This document shows, in pieces, positions 1 through 6,245 of a stretch of 6,976 bases of DNA. The DNA is from Weeksellaceae bacterium (lineage in GTDB: Bacteria > Bacteroidota > Bacteroidia > Flavobacteriales > Weeksellaceae). The notes under the pieces are model-generated. The model saw only the letters and a program-made list of their open reading frames with translations. It was not told the origin of the DNA and ran no database searches. Location of the stretch: NCBI GenBank assembly GCA_028698395.1, contig JAQVDG010000105.1:1-6976 (forward strand), given 5' to 3'. Each line of letters opens with the position of its first letter. The stretch's first letter is position 1. The translations under genes were made by a program, and so were the position numbers.

Positions 1-275
1 TTCCGATCTCAAAAATCAAACAAATTGAAACTTGGTCAGCTTTATTTTTACCGTATGGAATTTATGATTTTTCCGGTCGTTATGGTGGTGTGGACATCAA
101 TCCTTTGGGAAGATTAATGAAAACTCCTTTAGCCGGATTGGTTCCGGATTCGCAACGATACTTTGATATTCACCATACCCCTGCCGATACTTTTGACAAA
201 ATCAACAAAAGAGAATTGCATTTAGGTGCAGTGGTAATGGCTCAATTGGTTTATCTGATTGATAAAAACTGGTAG
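1..275 (+). CDS. M28-family zinc peptidase, C-terminal fragment (5' end outside window)
   Basis: The open frame runs unbroken from the left edge (first full codon at position 3) to a TAG at 273-275, so only about the last 90 residues are present. The sequence includes LVPDSQRYFDIHHTPADT followed by FDKIN and a hydrophobic tail (ELHLGAVVMAQLVYLID). This is the characteristic end of M28 metallopeptidases, and a His in the IHHTPADT stretch is expected to be the last ligand of the two-zinc site. Members are usually exported aminopeptidases or carboxypeptidases with one or two catalytic zincs; cleavage specificity cannot be read from this end. The GTG at 90 is internal to the domain and is not a start. 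The next gene begins 74 bases downstream on the same strand behind its own candidate promoter. Family assignment is firm; substrate, signal peptide and exact subfamily are not visible. Confidence 0.85.
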   Translation, partial: PISKIKQIETWSALFLPYGIYDFSGRYGGVDINPLGRLMKTPLAGLVPDSQRYFDIHHTPADTFDKINKRELHLGAVVMAQLVYLIDKNW

Positions 276-285
276 ATTTTTCCAA

Positions 286-301
286 TGTTACCTAAGTAAC
301 A
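286..301 (+). terminator. weak hairpin after the peptidase gene
   Basis: A 6-bp perfect stem (TGTTAC / GTAACA) closes a CTAA loop 11 bases after the peptidase stop. A run of eight T begins about ten bases later (311-318), not directly at the stem. The stem is short and AT-rich, so this is at best a weak terminator and may be chance. Confidence 0.25.
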
Positions 302-321
302 AAACACTCATTTTTTTTAAT

Positions 322-329
322 TAAATTTG
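322..329 (+). promoter_or_regulatory. candidate -7 box (TAAATTTG) for the thioredoxin-fold gene
   Basis: TAAATTTG matches the Bacteroidetes -7 consensus TAnnTTTG exactly and starts 28 bases before the ATG at 350, which would give a short leader of roughly 15 bases. No TTG is present at the -33 distance (17-23 bases upstream), so only half of the consensus is met. The 12 bases that follow resemble those after the box at 2365. Confidence 0.45.
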
Positions 330-349
330 TCCGTTTAATACTTTTTGAA

Positions 350-934
350 ATGAAAATTAAATTATTTAGTGTATTTATTCTGAGTTTTATTCTGTTTTTC
401 AGTTGTGAATCTAAAGTTGATAACAAATCAGTTTCTTCTACCGATGTAGTTGGAGTAACCGAAAGAAGTCCGGAAGAAATTGAAAATTTCAAAAAATATG
501 CACCTGAATTTACTTTTGAATCCATTGATGGAAAAAAGGTAAATTTAAAAGATTTCAAAGGAAAATATGTATATGTTGATGTTTGGGCAACTTGGTGCCG
601 ACCTTGTTTGGAACAACTTCCGGCGATGAAAGAAATGGAAGAAAAATACCGGGATACCGACATTGAATTTCTGAGTATTTCTGTGGATAAAGAAAGAGAC
701 AAAGAAAAATGGCAACGAATGGTAAAAAATCAGGATATGAAAGGAGTTCAGCTGTATGCTGGAGGTTCTTCAACTTTTCATAGAGATTACCAAATTAAAA
801 CCATTCCCCGATTTTTACTTATTGGAAAAGACGGTGAACTTCTGAACGATAATGCACCTCGTCCTATGGATTACAGAACACGCGGACTGAATGGTGAATT
901 AACCGAAATTTTTGACCAATTATTAAATTATTAA
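350..934 (+). CDS. TlpA-like thioredoxin-fold lipoprotein
   Basis: The 194-residue protein has a Lys-containing start and a hydrophobic stretch (residues 5-17), ending in a lipobox-like FFSC with Cys19 as the probable lipidation site. A low-complexity linker (about 20-45) follows, then a thioredoxin-like domain from about residue 50. The active site is WCRPC (Cys83 and Cys86) after the strand YVYVDVWAT. The cis-proline is in TIPRF (Pro153). This is the layout of TlpA/ResA-type disulfide oxidoreductases, which in Bacteroidetes are membrane-anchored in the cell envelope and typically reduce disulfides of exported proteins, for example in cytochrome c maturation or oxidative-stress defence. Both catalytic cysteines are present, so it should be redox-active; direction and partner are unknown. 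The ATG at 350 is chosen because it gives the complete signal peptide and lies just after a TAAATTTG box. The DUF493 gene follows after three bases, so the two are probably co-transcribed. Confidence 0.9.
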   Translation: MKIKLFSVFILSFILFFSCESKVDNKSVSSTDVVGVTERSPEEIENFKKYAPEFTFESIDGKKVNLKDFKGKYVYVDVWATWCRPCLEQLPAMKEMEEKYRDTDIEFLSISVDKERDKEKWQRMVKNQDMKGVQLYAGGSSTFHRDYQIKTIPRFLLIGKDGELLNDNAPRPMDYRTRGLNGELTEIFDQLLNY

Positions 935-937
935 ATT

Positions 938-1231
938 TTGAATATCCAAACCGAAAATCCGGAAGAGTTTTATAAAAAATTCAAAGAAAGATTAGATGAC
1001 ACCACATCTTTTCCATCGTATTATACCTATAAATTCATTGTTCCCACTACTTTAAAAACCTTAGCTGAAATCCAGAAAGTGTTTGATGGAGCTAATCCGC
1101 AATTTAAAATGAAAGAATCCAAAAACGGAAAATATACTTCTGTCACAACGGTGATTTATGTGATTGATTCCGAGCAGGTTATTCATTATTATTTAGAAGC
1201 TGCTAAAATTGAAGGAATTATTTCGTTATAA
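938..1231 (+). CDS. DUF493 (YbeD-like) family protein, TTG start
   Basis: This 97-residue protein resembles the DUF493/YbeD family, small cytosolic proteins of about 85-100 residues with an ACT-like alpha/beta fold. Typical features are the early FKERLDD helix, the strand YTYKFIVPTT, the segment TLAEIQKVFDGA, and the closing SVTTVIYVIDSEQVIHYYLEAAKIEG block. The molecular role of the family is not established; a ligand-sensing or regulatory role is usually proposed from the fold. The only starts that keep the N-terminal helix are TTG at 938 or the ATT just before it (935); the first in-frame ATG lies more than half-way through the gene. It is in the same frame as the lipoprotein gene upstream, with TAA, ATT, TTG as consecutive codons, so translation is probably coupled by re-initiation. 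It ends 16 bases before the convergent transporter gene. Confidence 0.82.
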   Translation: MNIQTENPEEFYKKFKERLDDTTSFPSYYTYKFIVPTTLKTLAEIQKVFDGANPQFKMKESKNGKYTSVTTVIYVIDSEQVIHYYLEAAKIEGIISL

Positions 1232-1247
1232 ATAGTTTCATTATTTT

Positions 1248-2129
1248 TTAAATCGATTTTTTCTTCAATGTTCTGTTTTTTAAAATGGAATTAAAAACAA
1301 TAGCCAAAACCATAATGAGTGTGGCTACATAAAATAAAGGAGTCATTTTTTCGGATTCTCCAAAAATAAAATACGCCAAAATAATTCCGTAAACCGGTTC
1401 TAAATTTACATTAAGTAAAAGTGTAAAAGAACTGATGTGCTTCATTAAACTCACCGATTCAATCATGGGATAAGCTGTAAATAAACTACCTAAAAGAAGA
1501 AGCAAACCCAAATCCTGCCATGAAACTTCGGCTATAGCCGAAAATCCTCCGAAAAAAGGAAGAAAAGCACAAACAACTAACCAACCGCCCAACATTTCAT
1601 AAAACATGATTTTTTGAGCCGGAAATCGAGTGTGGATTTTGGCATTAGAAACCGAAAATAAAGCAGACAAAAAACTGCAAATCACACCTAAAACTATTCC
1701 TAACCAATAATCCGGATTAGCATTGTAAATCAATAAAATACAGGCAGATACGATGACTGCCAATACAATTTCAGAAAAAATAATTTTTCGTTTGAAGAAA
1801 ATTGGTTCTAAAAAAGCTGAAAATAAAGCACCGGTGGAAAGTGTACTCAAAGCTACTGCCACATTGGATACTTTTATTGCTCCAAAAAAGGCAATCCAGT
1901 GCAATCCGATGATTACACCGATTCCAAGCAACAAAATCAAATCTTTTTTAGTTAGTTGCAATTTTATTCCGCGAAACCGCAAAATCATATAAAGAACAAC
2001 CGAAGCTACCGTAATGCGGAACCAAACCAAAGGAACGGCTTCGGTTTGAATCAACTTACCCAAAACCCCGGTAAATCCCCAAAGAAGAACAATAAACTGA
2101 AGTCGGAATTGAGGTAGTGAAGCCTGCAT
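1248..2129 (-). CDS. EamA/DMT-family transporter (10 membrane segments)
   Basis: The 293-residue protein is almost entirely hydrophobic, with about ten predicted membrane helices (roughly 10-27, 31-50, 64-85, 88-108, 117-136, 142-160, 173-195, 206-226, 234-256 and 264-283) and a basic tail (KNRTLKKKSI) that should be cytoplasmic. It contains two EamA repeats. Each carries the family's Glu-Pro signature near the end of its fourth helix: LEP at 107-109 and NLEPVYGIILAYFIFGE starting at 242. The length matches the usual 280-310 residues. Family members export or import small metabolites such as amino acids, nucleotides or sugars across the inner membrane; the substrate cannot be predicted here. 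The ATG at 2127-2129 is supported by a TAATTTTG box 23 bases upstream. It converges with the DUF493 gene and diverges from gcvP. It is likely a single-gene unit. Confidence 0.9.
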   Translation of the reverse strand: MQASLPQFRLQFIVLLWGFTGVLGKLIQTEAVPLVWFRITVASVVLYMILRFRGIKLQLTKKDLILLLGIGVIIGLHWIAFFGAIKVSNVAVALSTLSTGALFSAFLEPIFFKRKIIFSEIVLAVIVSACILLIYNANPDYWLGIVLGVICSFLSALFSVSNAKIHTRFPAQKIMFYEMLGGWLVVCAFLPFFGGFSAIAEVSWQDLGLLLLLGSLFTAYPMIESVSLMKHISSFTLLLNVNLEPVYGIILAYFIFGESEKMTPLFYVATLIMVLAIVFNSILKNRTLKKKSI

Positions 2130-2151
2130 AAATCAAAACAATTTAATTCGA

Positions 2152-2159
2152 CAAAATTA
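2152..2159 (-). promoter_or_regulatory. candidate -7 box (TAATTTTG) for the EamA transporter gene
   Basis: Read on the minus strand, these bases are TAATTTTG, an exact TAnnTTTG match, 22 bases before the transporter ATG. This implies a leader of only about ten bases. No TTG lies at the -33 distance. Position and orientation are good, but such 8-mers are common in AT-rich DNA. Confidence 0.38.
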
Positions 2160-2364
2160 GGTCTATTTTATTAATTTTTTACTATTGGGTTTTAAGGTTG
2201 ATATTTCGGTTCATTCTTCTTTTTAATTCACTTCTATTTTTGTGCTTATCCTCTGCAAAATATTGAAAAACACAGTAATTACACTCAATTATTTTTAGAA
2301 TTATATATTTTTCAAAACCATTTGAACTTGATAAAGATTAGCTTTTTTTCCCAATAAAAAAACG

Positions 2365-2372
2365 TAAATTTG
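2365..2372 (+). promoter_or_regulatory. candidate -7 box (TAAATTTG) for gcvP
   Basis: An exact TAnnTTTG match identical to the box at 322, starting 36 bases before the gcvP ATG and implying a leader of roughly 20-25 bases. The box sits in the loop of an AAAACG (2359-2364) / CGTTTT (2374-2379) inverted repeat. The -33 position is a T-run (2343-2349), not TTG. Another TAnnTTTG match (TATTTTTG, 2235-2242) is a more distant alternative. Confidence 0.45.
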
Positions 2373-2400
2373 GCGTTTTATTAAATTCACCGCAGCAAAT

Positions 2401-5244
2401 ATGAATACACAAGATTTTTCACTTCGTCACATTGGAACTTTAGCGGGCGAAGCTACTGAAATGCTTTCTGTCATAGGAAAGAATTCGATTGATGAATTAA
2501 TCAATGAAACCATGCCGGCTGATATTCGATTCAGCGAAAAACTAAATTTACCCGATGCTTTAACTGAATATGAAATTTTACAGCATTTGAGTGAATTGGC
2601 CGATAAGAACAAAAAAGCAAAAACCTATATAGGTTACGGCTATTACCGCACTATTTTACCTTCACCGATTCTTCGAAATATTTTGGAAAATCCGGGATGG
2701 TACACAGCTTATACACCTTATCAGGCAGAAATTGCACAAGGTCGTTTGGAAGCTTTATTAAATTTTCAAACAGTTGTTTCTGATTTAACCGGTTTGCCTA
2801 TTGCGAATGCTTCTCTTTTGGACGAAGCTACTGCTTGTGCCGAGGCTATGCACATGATGTTCAATGCAAAACCAAGAACAAAAAAAGATGCCGATAAATT
2901 TTTTATTGCCGACAATCTTTTTCCACAAAGTATTGCCGTTTGTCAAACTAAAGCAAGTGGTTTAGGTATTGAAATTGTAATTGGAAATCCGGATACTTTT
3001 GATTTTACGGATGATTTTTACGGTGCTTTACTTCAAAATCCGGGAAAATCAGGAGAAATTAAAGATTATACAGCTTTGATTTCAGATTTAAAAACAAAAG
3101 AGATGCAAGTAGCCATAGCAGCGGATTTAATGGCATTGACTCTAATGAAAACTCCGGCGGAAATGGGTGCTGACGTAGCTATTGGGACGACTCAGCGTTT
3201 TGGAATTCCATTAGGATATGGAGGACCTCATGCAGCATATATGTCTTGTACAGAAGAATATAAACGTCAGATTCCGGGAAGAATCATTGGTGTTTCACAA
3301 GATAAAAACGGAAAATTTGCTTTGCGTATGGCATTGCAAACCCGTGAACAACATATTAAACGCGAACGCGCAACTTCCAATATTTGTACTGCTCAGGTTT
3401 TATTAGCAGTAATGGCAGGAATGTACGCTGTTTATCATGGAAAAGAAGGTTTAAAATTCATAGCCACTGATATTCATCAAAAAACAGTTCGCTTAAATGA
3501 AGCTTTGAAACAATTGGGCTACAAAACTTCACATTCTTCTTTCTTTGACACGGTTCAATTTGATGCTGACGGAATTACAGAAGAAGAATTTGAAGCAAAA
3601 GGAATTTTAGTGAATTTCTTCGAAAACGGAAAAATCAGTATTGCTTTGGATGAAGTAACTTCAGAAGAAGATGTAAAAGAATTGATTCAGATTTTAGCTC
3701 AATTAAAAGGAAAATCCTTAGAAACTCCTGCTTTTACTCAATCCGCAATTCCGACAGAATTACAAAGAACTTCTGACTTTTTAACGCATGAAGTTTTTAA
3801 ATCTTACCATACAGAAACTGAATTAATGCGATATATCAAAAGATTGGAAAAGAAAGATTTAGCATTAAATCATTCTATGATTGCTTTAGGTTCTTGTACG
3901 ATGAAATTGAATGCTGCAACCGAAATGCTTCCTTTGAGTTGGTCGGGATTTGGTGCTGTTCATCCTTTTGTTCCAAAAGAATACGCAGCCGGTTTTCAGG
4001 AAATGATTAAAAATTTAGAAGATTATTTATCTGAAATTACCGGATTTGCAGCTACTTCCATTCAACAAAATTCAGGTGCACAGGGTGAATATGCCGGATT
4101 AATGGCAATTCGTTCTTATCAAATCGATAAAGGAGAAGCGCACAGAAATATTGTCATCATTCCTGAATCTGCACACGGAACCAATCCGGCTTCTGCTGCA
4201 ATGGCAGGAATGAAAGTGGTAGTAGTGAAAAATTTACCAAGTGGTGAAACCGATATTGAAGATTTAAAAGTAAAAATAGAAACTCATAAAGACAATTTAT
4301 CTTGTTTGATGATTACTTATCCATCTACTTATGGTGCTTTTGATGCTAATATTAAAGAAGTTACCCGATTAATTCATGAAGCGGGCGGACAGATTTATAT
4401 GGATGGAGCCAATATGAATGCGCAAGTGGGATTAACAGCTCCGGGATTGATTGGTGCAGATGTTTGTCATTTGAATTTACATAAAACTTTTGCAATTCCG
4501 CACGGAGGCGGAGGGCCGGGAGTCGGTCCGATTTGCGTTGCTCGTCATCTTGCTCCTTATTTGGGTTCACATCCTTTGATTAAAACCGGAGGTGACAAAT
4601 CTAACGTTGTTTTCTCAGCTGCACCTTATGGTTCTGCTTTGGTTCTGTTGATTTCTTATTCTTACATCCGTATGTTAGGCGAAAGAGGATTAACACTTTC
4701 TACCCAACATGCTATTTTAAACGCGAACTATATGAAAGCTCGCTTGGCTGAACATTACGATGTTCTTTATACCAATCAAAATGATGTGGTAGCGCATGAG
4801 TTTATCTTAGATTTCAGACCATTTAAGAAATTAGGAATTGAAGTTACAGATATTGCCAAACGTTTGATGGATTACGGCTTTCACGCTCCAACTGTTTCTT
4901 TTCCAGTTGCCGGAACTTTGATGATTGAACCAACCGAATCGGAAAGCAAAGTAGAATTGGATCGTTTTGTTGAAGCTTTAATTCAAATCAAAAAGGAAAT
5001 TGATGAAATTGCAAACGGTGATTATCCGGAAGATAATAATGTATTGAAAAATGCGCCACATCCACAAGACATTGTAACTGCCGACGAATGGGAATTTCCT
5101 TATTCCAGACAAAAAGCAGCTTATCCGTTGGAATGGGTGAGAGGACGTAAATTCTTTACGCCTGTTGCAAGAGTGGACGATGCTTATGGTGACCGAAATT
5201 TAATCTGTACTTGTCCACCGATTGAAGAATATATGAACGATTAA
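2401..5244 (+). CDS. gcvP: glycine dehydrogenase (aminomethyl-transferring), P-protein of the glycine cleavage system
   Basis: The P-protein decarboxylates glycine with pyridoxal phosphate and passes the aminomethyl group to the lipoyl arm of H-protein, feeding one-carbon units to tetrahydrofolate through T-protein. At 947 residues it has the usual single-chain length, with both homologous halves in one polypeptide. The N-terminal half opens with [17 protein letters not shown] and includes GYGYYRT near residue 78. The C-terminal half begins near residue 455 and carries LGSCTMKLN (497-505). The PLP lysine is Lys695 in [20 protein letters not shown], directly followed by the glycine-rich loop. 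The C-terminus ends in the conserved RNLICTCPP. No frameshift or truncation was seen. The ATG at 2401 gives the expected N-terminus; there is no Shine-Dalgarno, as usual in this phylum. gcvT, gcvH and lpd are not adjacent, so the system is dispersed here. Transcription probably starts at the 2365 box and ends at the 5262-5301 hairpin. Confidence 0.97.
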   Translation: MNTQDFSLRHIGTLAGEATEMLSVIGKNSIDELINETMPADIRFSEKLNLPDALTEYEILQHLSELADKNKKAKTYIGYGYYRTILPSPILRNILENPGWYTAYTPYQAEIAQGRLEALLNFQTVVSDLTGLPIANASLLDEATACAEAMHMMFNAKPRTKKDADKFFIADNLFPQSIAVCQTKASGLGIEIVIGNPDTFDFTDDFYGALLQNPGKSGEIKDYTALISDLKTKEMQVAIAADLMALTLMKTPAEMGADVAIGTTQRFGIPLGYGGPHAAYMSCTEEYKRQIPGRIIGVSQDKNGKFALRMALQTREQHIKRERATSNICTAQVLLAVMAGMYAVYHGKEGLKFIATDIHQKTVRLNEALKQLGYKTSHSSFFDTVQFDADGITEEEFEAKGILVNFFENGKISIALDEVTSEEDVKELIQILAQLKGKSLETPAFTQSAIPTELQRTSDFLTHEVFKSYHTETELMRYIKRLEKKDLALNHSMIALGSCTMKLNAATEMLPLSWSGFGAVHPFVPKEYAAGFQEMIKNLEDYLSEITGFAATSIQQNSGAQGEYAGLMAIRSYQIDKGEAHRNIVIIPESAHGTNPASAAMAGMKVVVVKNLPSGETDIEDLKVKIETHKDNLSCLMITYPSTYGAFDANIKEVTRLIHEAGGQIYMDGANMNAQVGLTAPGLIGADVCHLNLHKTFAIPHGGGGPGVGPICVARHLAPYLGSHPLIKTGGDKSNVVFSAAPYGSALVLLISYSYIRMLGERGLTLSTQHAILNANYMKARLAEHYDVLYTNQNDVVAHEFILDFRPFKKLGIEVTDIAKRLMDYGFHAPTVSFPVAGTLMIEPTESESKVELDRFVEALIQIKKEIDEIANGDYPEDNNVLKNAPHPQDIVTADEWEFPYSRQKAAYPLEWVRGRKFFTPVARVDDAYGDRNLICTCPPIEEYMND

Positions 5245-5261
5245 TTTTTAAGTTCAAATCT

Positions 5262-5301
5262 CACAAAAAAAGCTGTCTTTGAATAGACAGCTTTTTTTGT
5301 G
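5262..5301. terminator. bidirectional intrinsic terminator between gcvP and nagB
   Basis: A perfect 17-bp inverted repeat (arms 5262-5278 and 5285-5301, loop TTGAAT) lies 17 bases after the gcvP stop and 55 bases beyond the nagB stop. The core is GCTGTCT / AGACAGC, flanked by seven A on one side and seven T on the other. On either strand the transcript is therefore a GC-containing stem followed by a U-run, as expected for a terminator shared by convergent genes. Confidence 0.92.
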
Positions 5302-5356
5302 GAATTATTTTATCAAATGACAAACAAAATATATCATCTGAGTGAAGCAAGTTACT

Positions 5357-6136
5357 TTATGAATTTAATAAAGAAGCAGCTGCTTCATCCAAAATATATT
5401 CAATATTTTGTCGAGTTTGTAGATAAGTAGCAGGGATTTCATTTGAAACAGAGCTTTCTAAAGTTTTTTTGATGATTTCAGATTTTCGTTTTCCTAATGC
5501 CAAAAGTAAAATCTTCTTTGCTGTAATAATAGTTTGAATTCCCATGGTAATAGCTTGTGTAGGGACATTATCTAATCCTTCAAAATCTTCTGCTGCATCT
5601 TTTCGGGTAGTAGAGTGCAAGTCAATGAGGCGAGTGCGTGAATCCAATGTAGAACCGGGTTCGTTAAAACCGATATGACCGTTGCGCCCAATGCCTAATA
5701 ATTGCACGTCAATACCACCGTATTGGTTTATTTTTTCTTCGTATTCAGCGCAATGTTGCTCTAATTTTTGTTTTTCCCAACTTCCGTGCGGAATGTGAAT
5801 ATTTCCCGGAAGAATATCCACCTGATTAAATAAATGAGTTTGCATAAAGTTGTGATAACTAAGCGGATGTTCCGGATTCATGGGATAATATTCATCCAAA
5901 TTAAAACTGATTACATTTTTAAAACTCAATTCCTCATTTTGGTGCATACGAACCAATTCATGGTACACTAATTTGGGAGTATTGCCGGTTGCCAAACCCA
6001 AAACAATGTGTTGCCCTAATTTTTGTTTTGCTAAAATTTCATGAGCAATTTGCTGTGCTACTTTTTGAGAAGCTAATTCAGCGGAGGAACAAATGTGTAT
6101 ATTATTGGGCAAATGTGTATTTATTGTTTTTGTCAT
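5357..6136 (-). CDS. nagB: glucosamine-6-phosphate deaminase
   Basis: The enzyme converts glucosamine 6-phosphate to fructose 6-phosphate and ammonia in the cytosol, so it sends amino sugar to glycolysis or limits the pool used for UDP-GlcNAc. The protein has 259 residues, the standard single-domain length; some Bacteroidetes NagB proteins are much longer fusions. Visible motifs are the phosphate-binding LATGNTP (48-54), FNLDEYY with the proposed general base Asp81 (E. coli Asp72), HPLSYHNFM (90-98), and GIGRNGHIGFNEPGS (148-162) with His154 and Glu159 (E. coli His143 and Glu148). The position equal to E. coli Asp141 is Asn152. The C-terminal PATYLQ and DEAAASLL are typical. The ATG at 6134-6136 gives the expected N-terminus. 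It lies 109 bases downstream of the dehydrogenase gene on the same strand, with no clear terminator between, so co-transcription is possible. Confidence 0.93.
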   Translation of the reverse strand: MTKTINTHLPNNIHICSSAELASQKVAQQIAHEILAKQKLGQHIVLGLATGNTPKLVYHELVRMHQNEELSFKNVISFNLDEYYPMNPEHPLSYHNFMQTHLFNQVDILPGNIHIPHGSWEKQKLEQHCAEYEEKINQYGGIDVQLLGIGRNGHIGFNEPGSTLDSRTRLIDLHSTTRKDAAEDFEGLDNVPTQAITMGIQTIITAKKILLLALGKRKSEIIKKTLESSVSNEIPATYLQTRQNIEYILDEAAASLLNS

Positions 6137-6245
6137 AGGTAAAAGAGGGTTCAGAATTAGAGTTTATTGATTTTACAGGGCGCAATTTAAATGTTTTTTT
6201 GTGAAAAGTTGTTGAGAAAGAAGGATTTTAATTTGATACAAAGAG
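6137..6245 (-). other. 109-base gap between the dehydrogenase gene and nagB
   Basis: No open frame of coding character, no convincing hairpin and no full TAnnTTTG match on the minus strand; the closest is TTAAATTG at 6183-6190, one base off in spacing. It is long enough to hold a promoter for nagB, but none can be pointed to with confidence. Confidence 0.5.

Larger units (their letters stand above)
2130..2400. other. 271-base divergent intergenic region
   Basis: AT-rich spacer between the divergent transporter gene and gcvP. It holds candidate promoter boxes facing each gene (2152-2159 and 2365-2372), another plus-strand TAnnTTTG match (TATTTTTG, 2235-2242) and a 6-bp inverted repeat around the 2365 box. 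No open frame of coding character was seen on either strand, and no RNA motif was recognised. Confidence 0.7.

Noticed and set aside
292..702. Open frame of 136 codons on the minus strand opposite the lipoprotein gene
   Set aside because: It lies almost wholly antisense to a well-supported thioredoxin-fold gene, its product is Ser/Thr/Phe-rich with no recognisable domain, and the plus-strand protein has intact active-site motifs.
1250..1259. Palindrome AAATCGATTT at the 3' end of the transporter gene
   Set aside because: It lies within coding sequence, has no loop, and is a common 10-mer type in AT-rich DNA. It does not make a believable terminator for the convergent pair.
1753..1992. Plus-strand open frame of 79 codons inside the transporter gene
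   Set aside because: Antisense to membrane-helix codons of the EamA gene; the Lys/Ile-rich translation shows no domain.
2130..2400. Possible glycine riboswitch ahead of gcvP
   Set aside because: Glycine riboswitches need one or two aptamers of about 100 bases with conserved G-rich motifs such as GGAGAG. The region is almost free of such blocks, and the likely transcript leader is only some 20-25 bases.
4361..4570. Minus-strand open frame of 69 codons inside gcvP
   Set aside because: It overlaps the most conserved part of gcvP (PLP lysine and glycine-rich loop), which explains its composition; no independent coding evidence.
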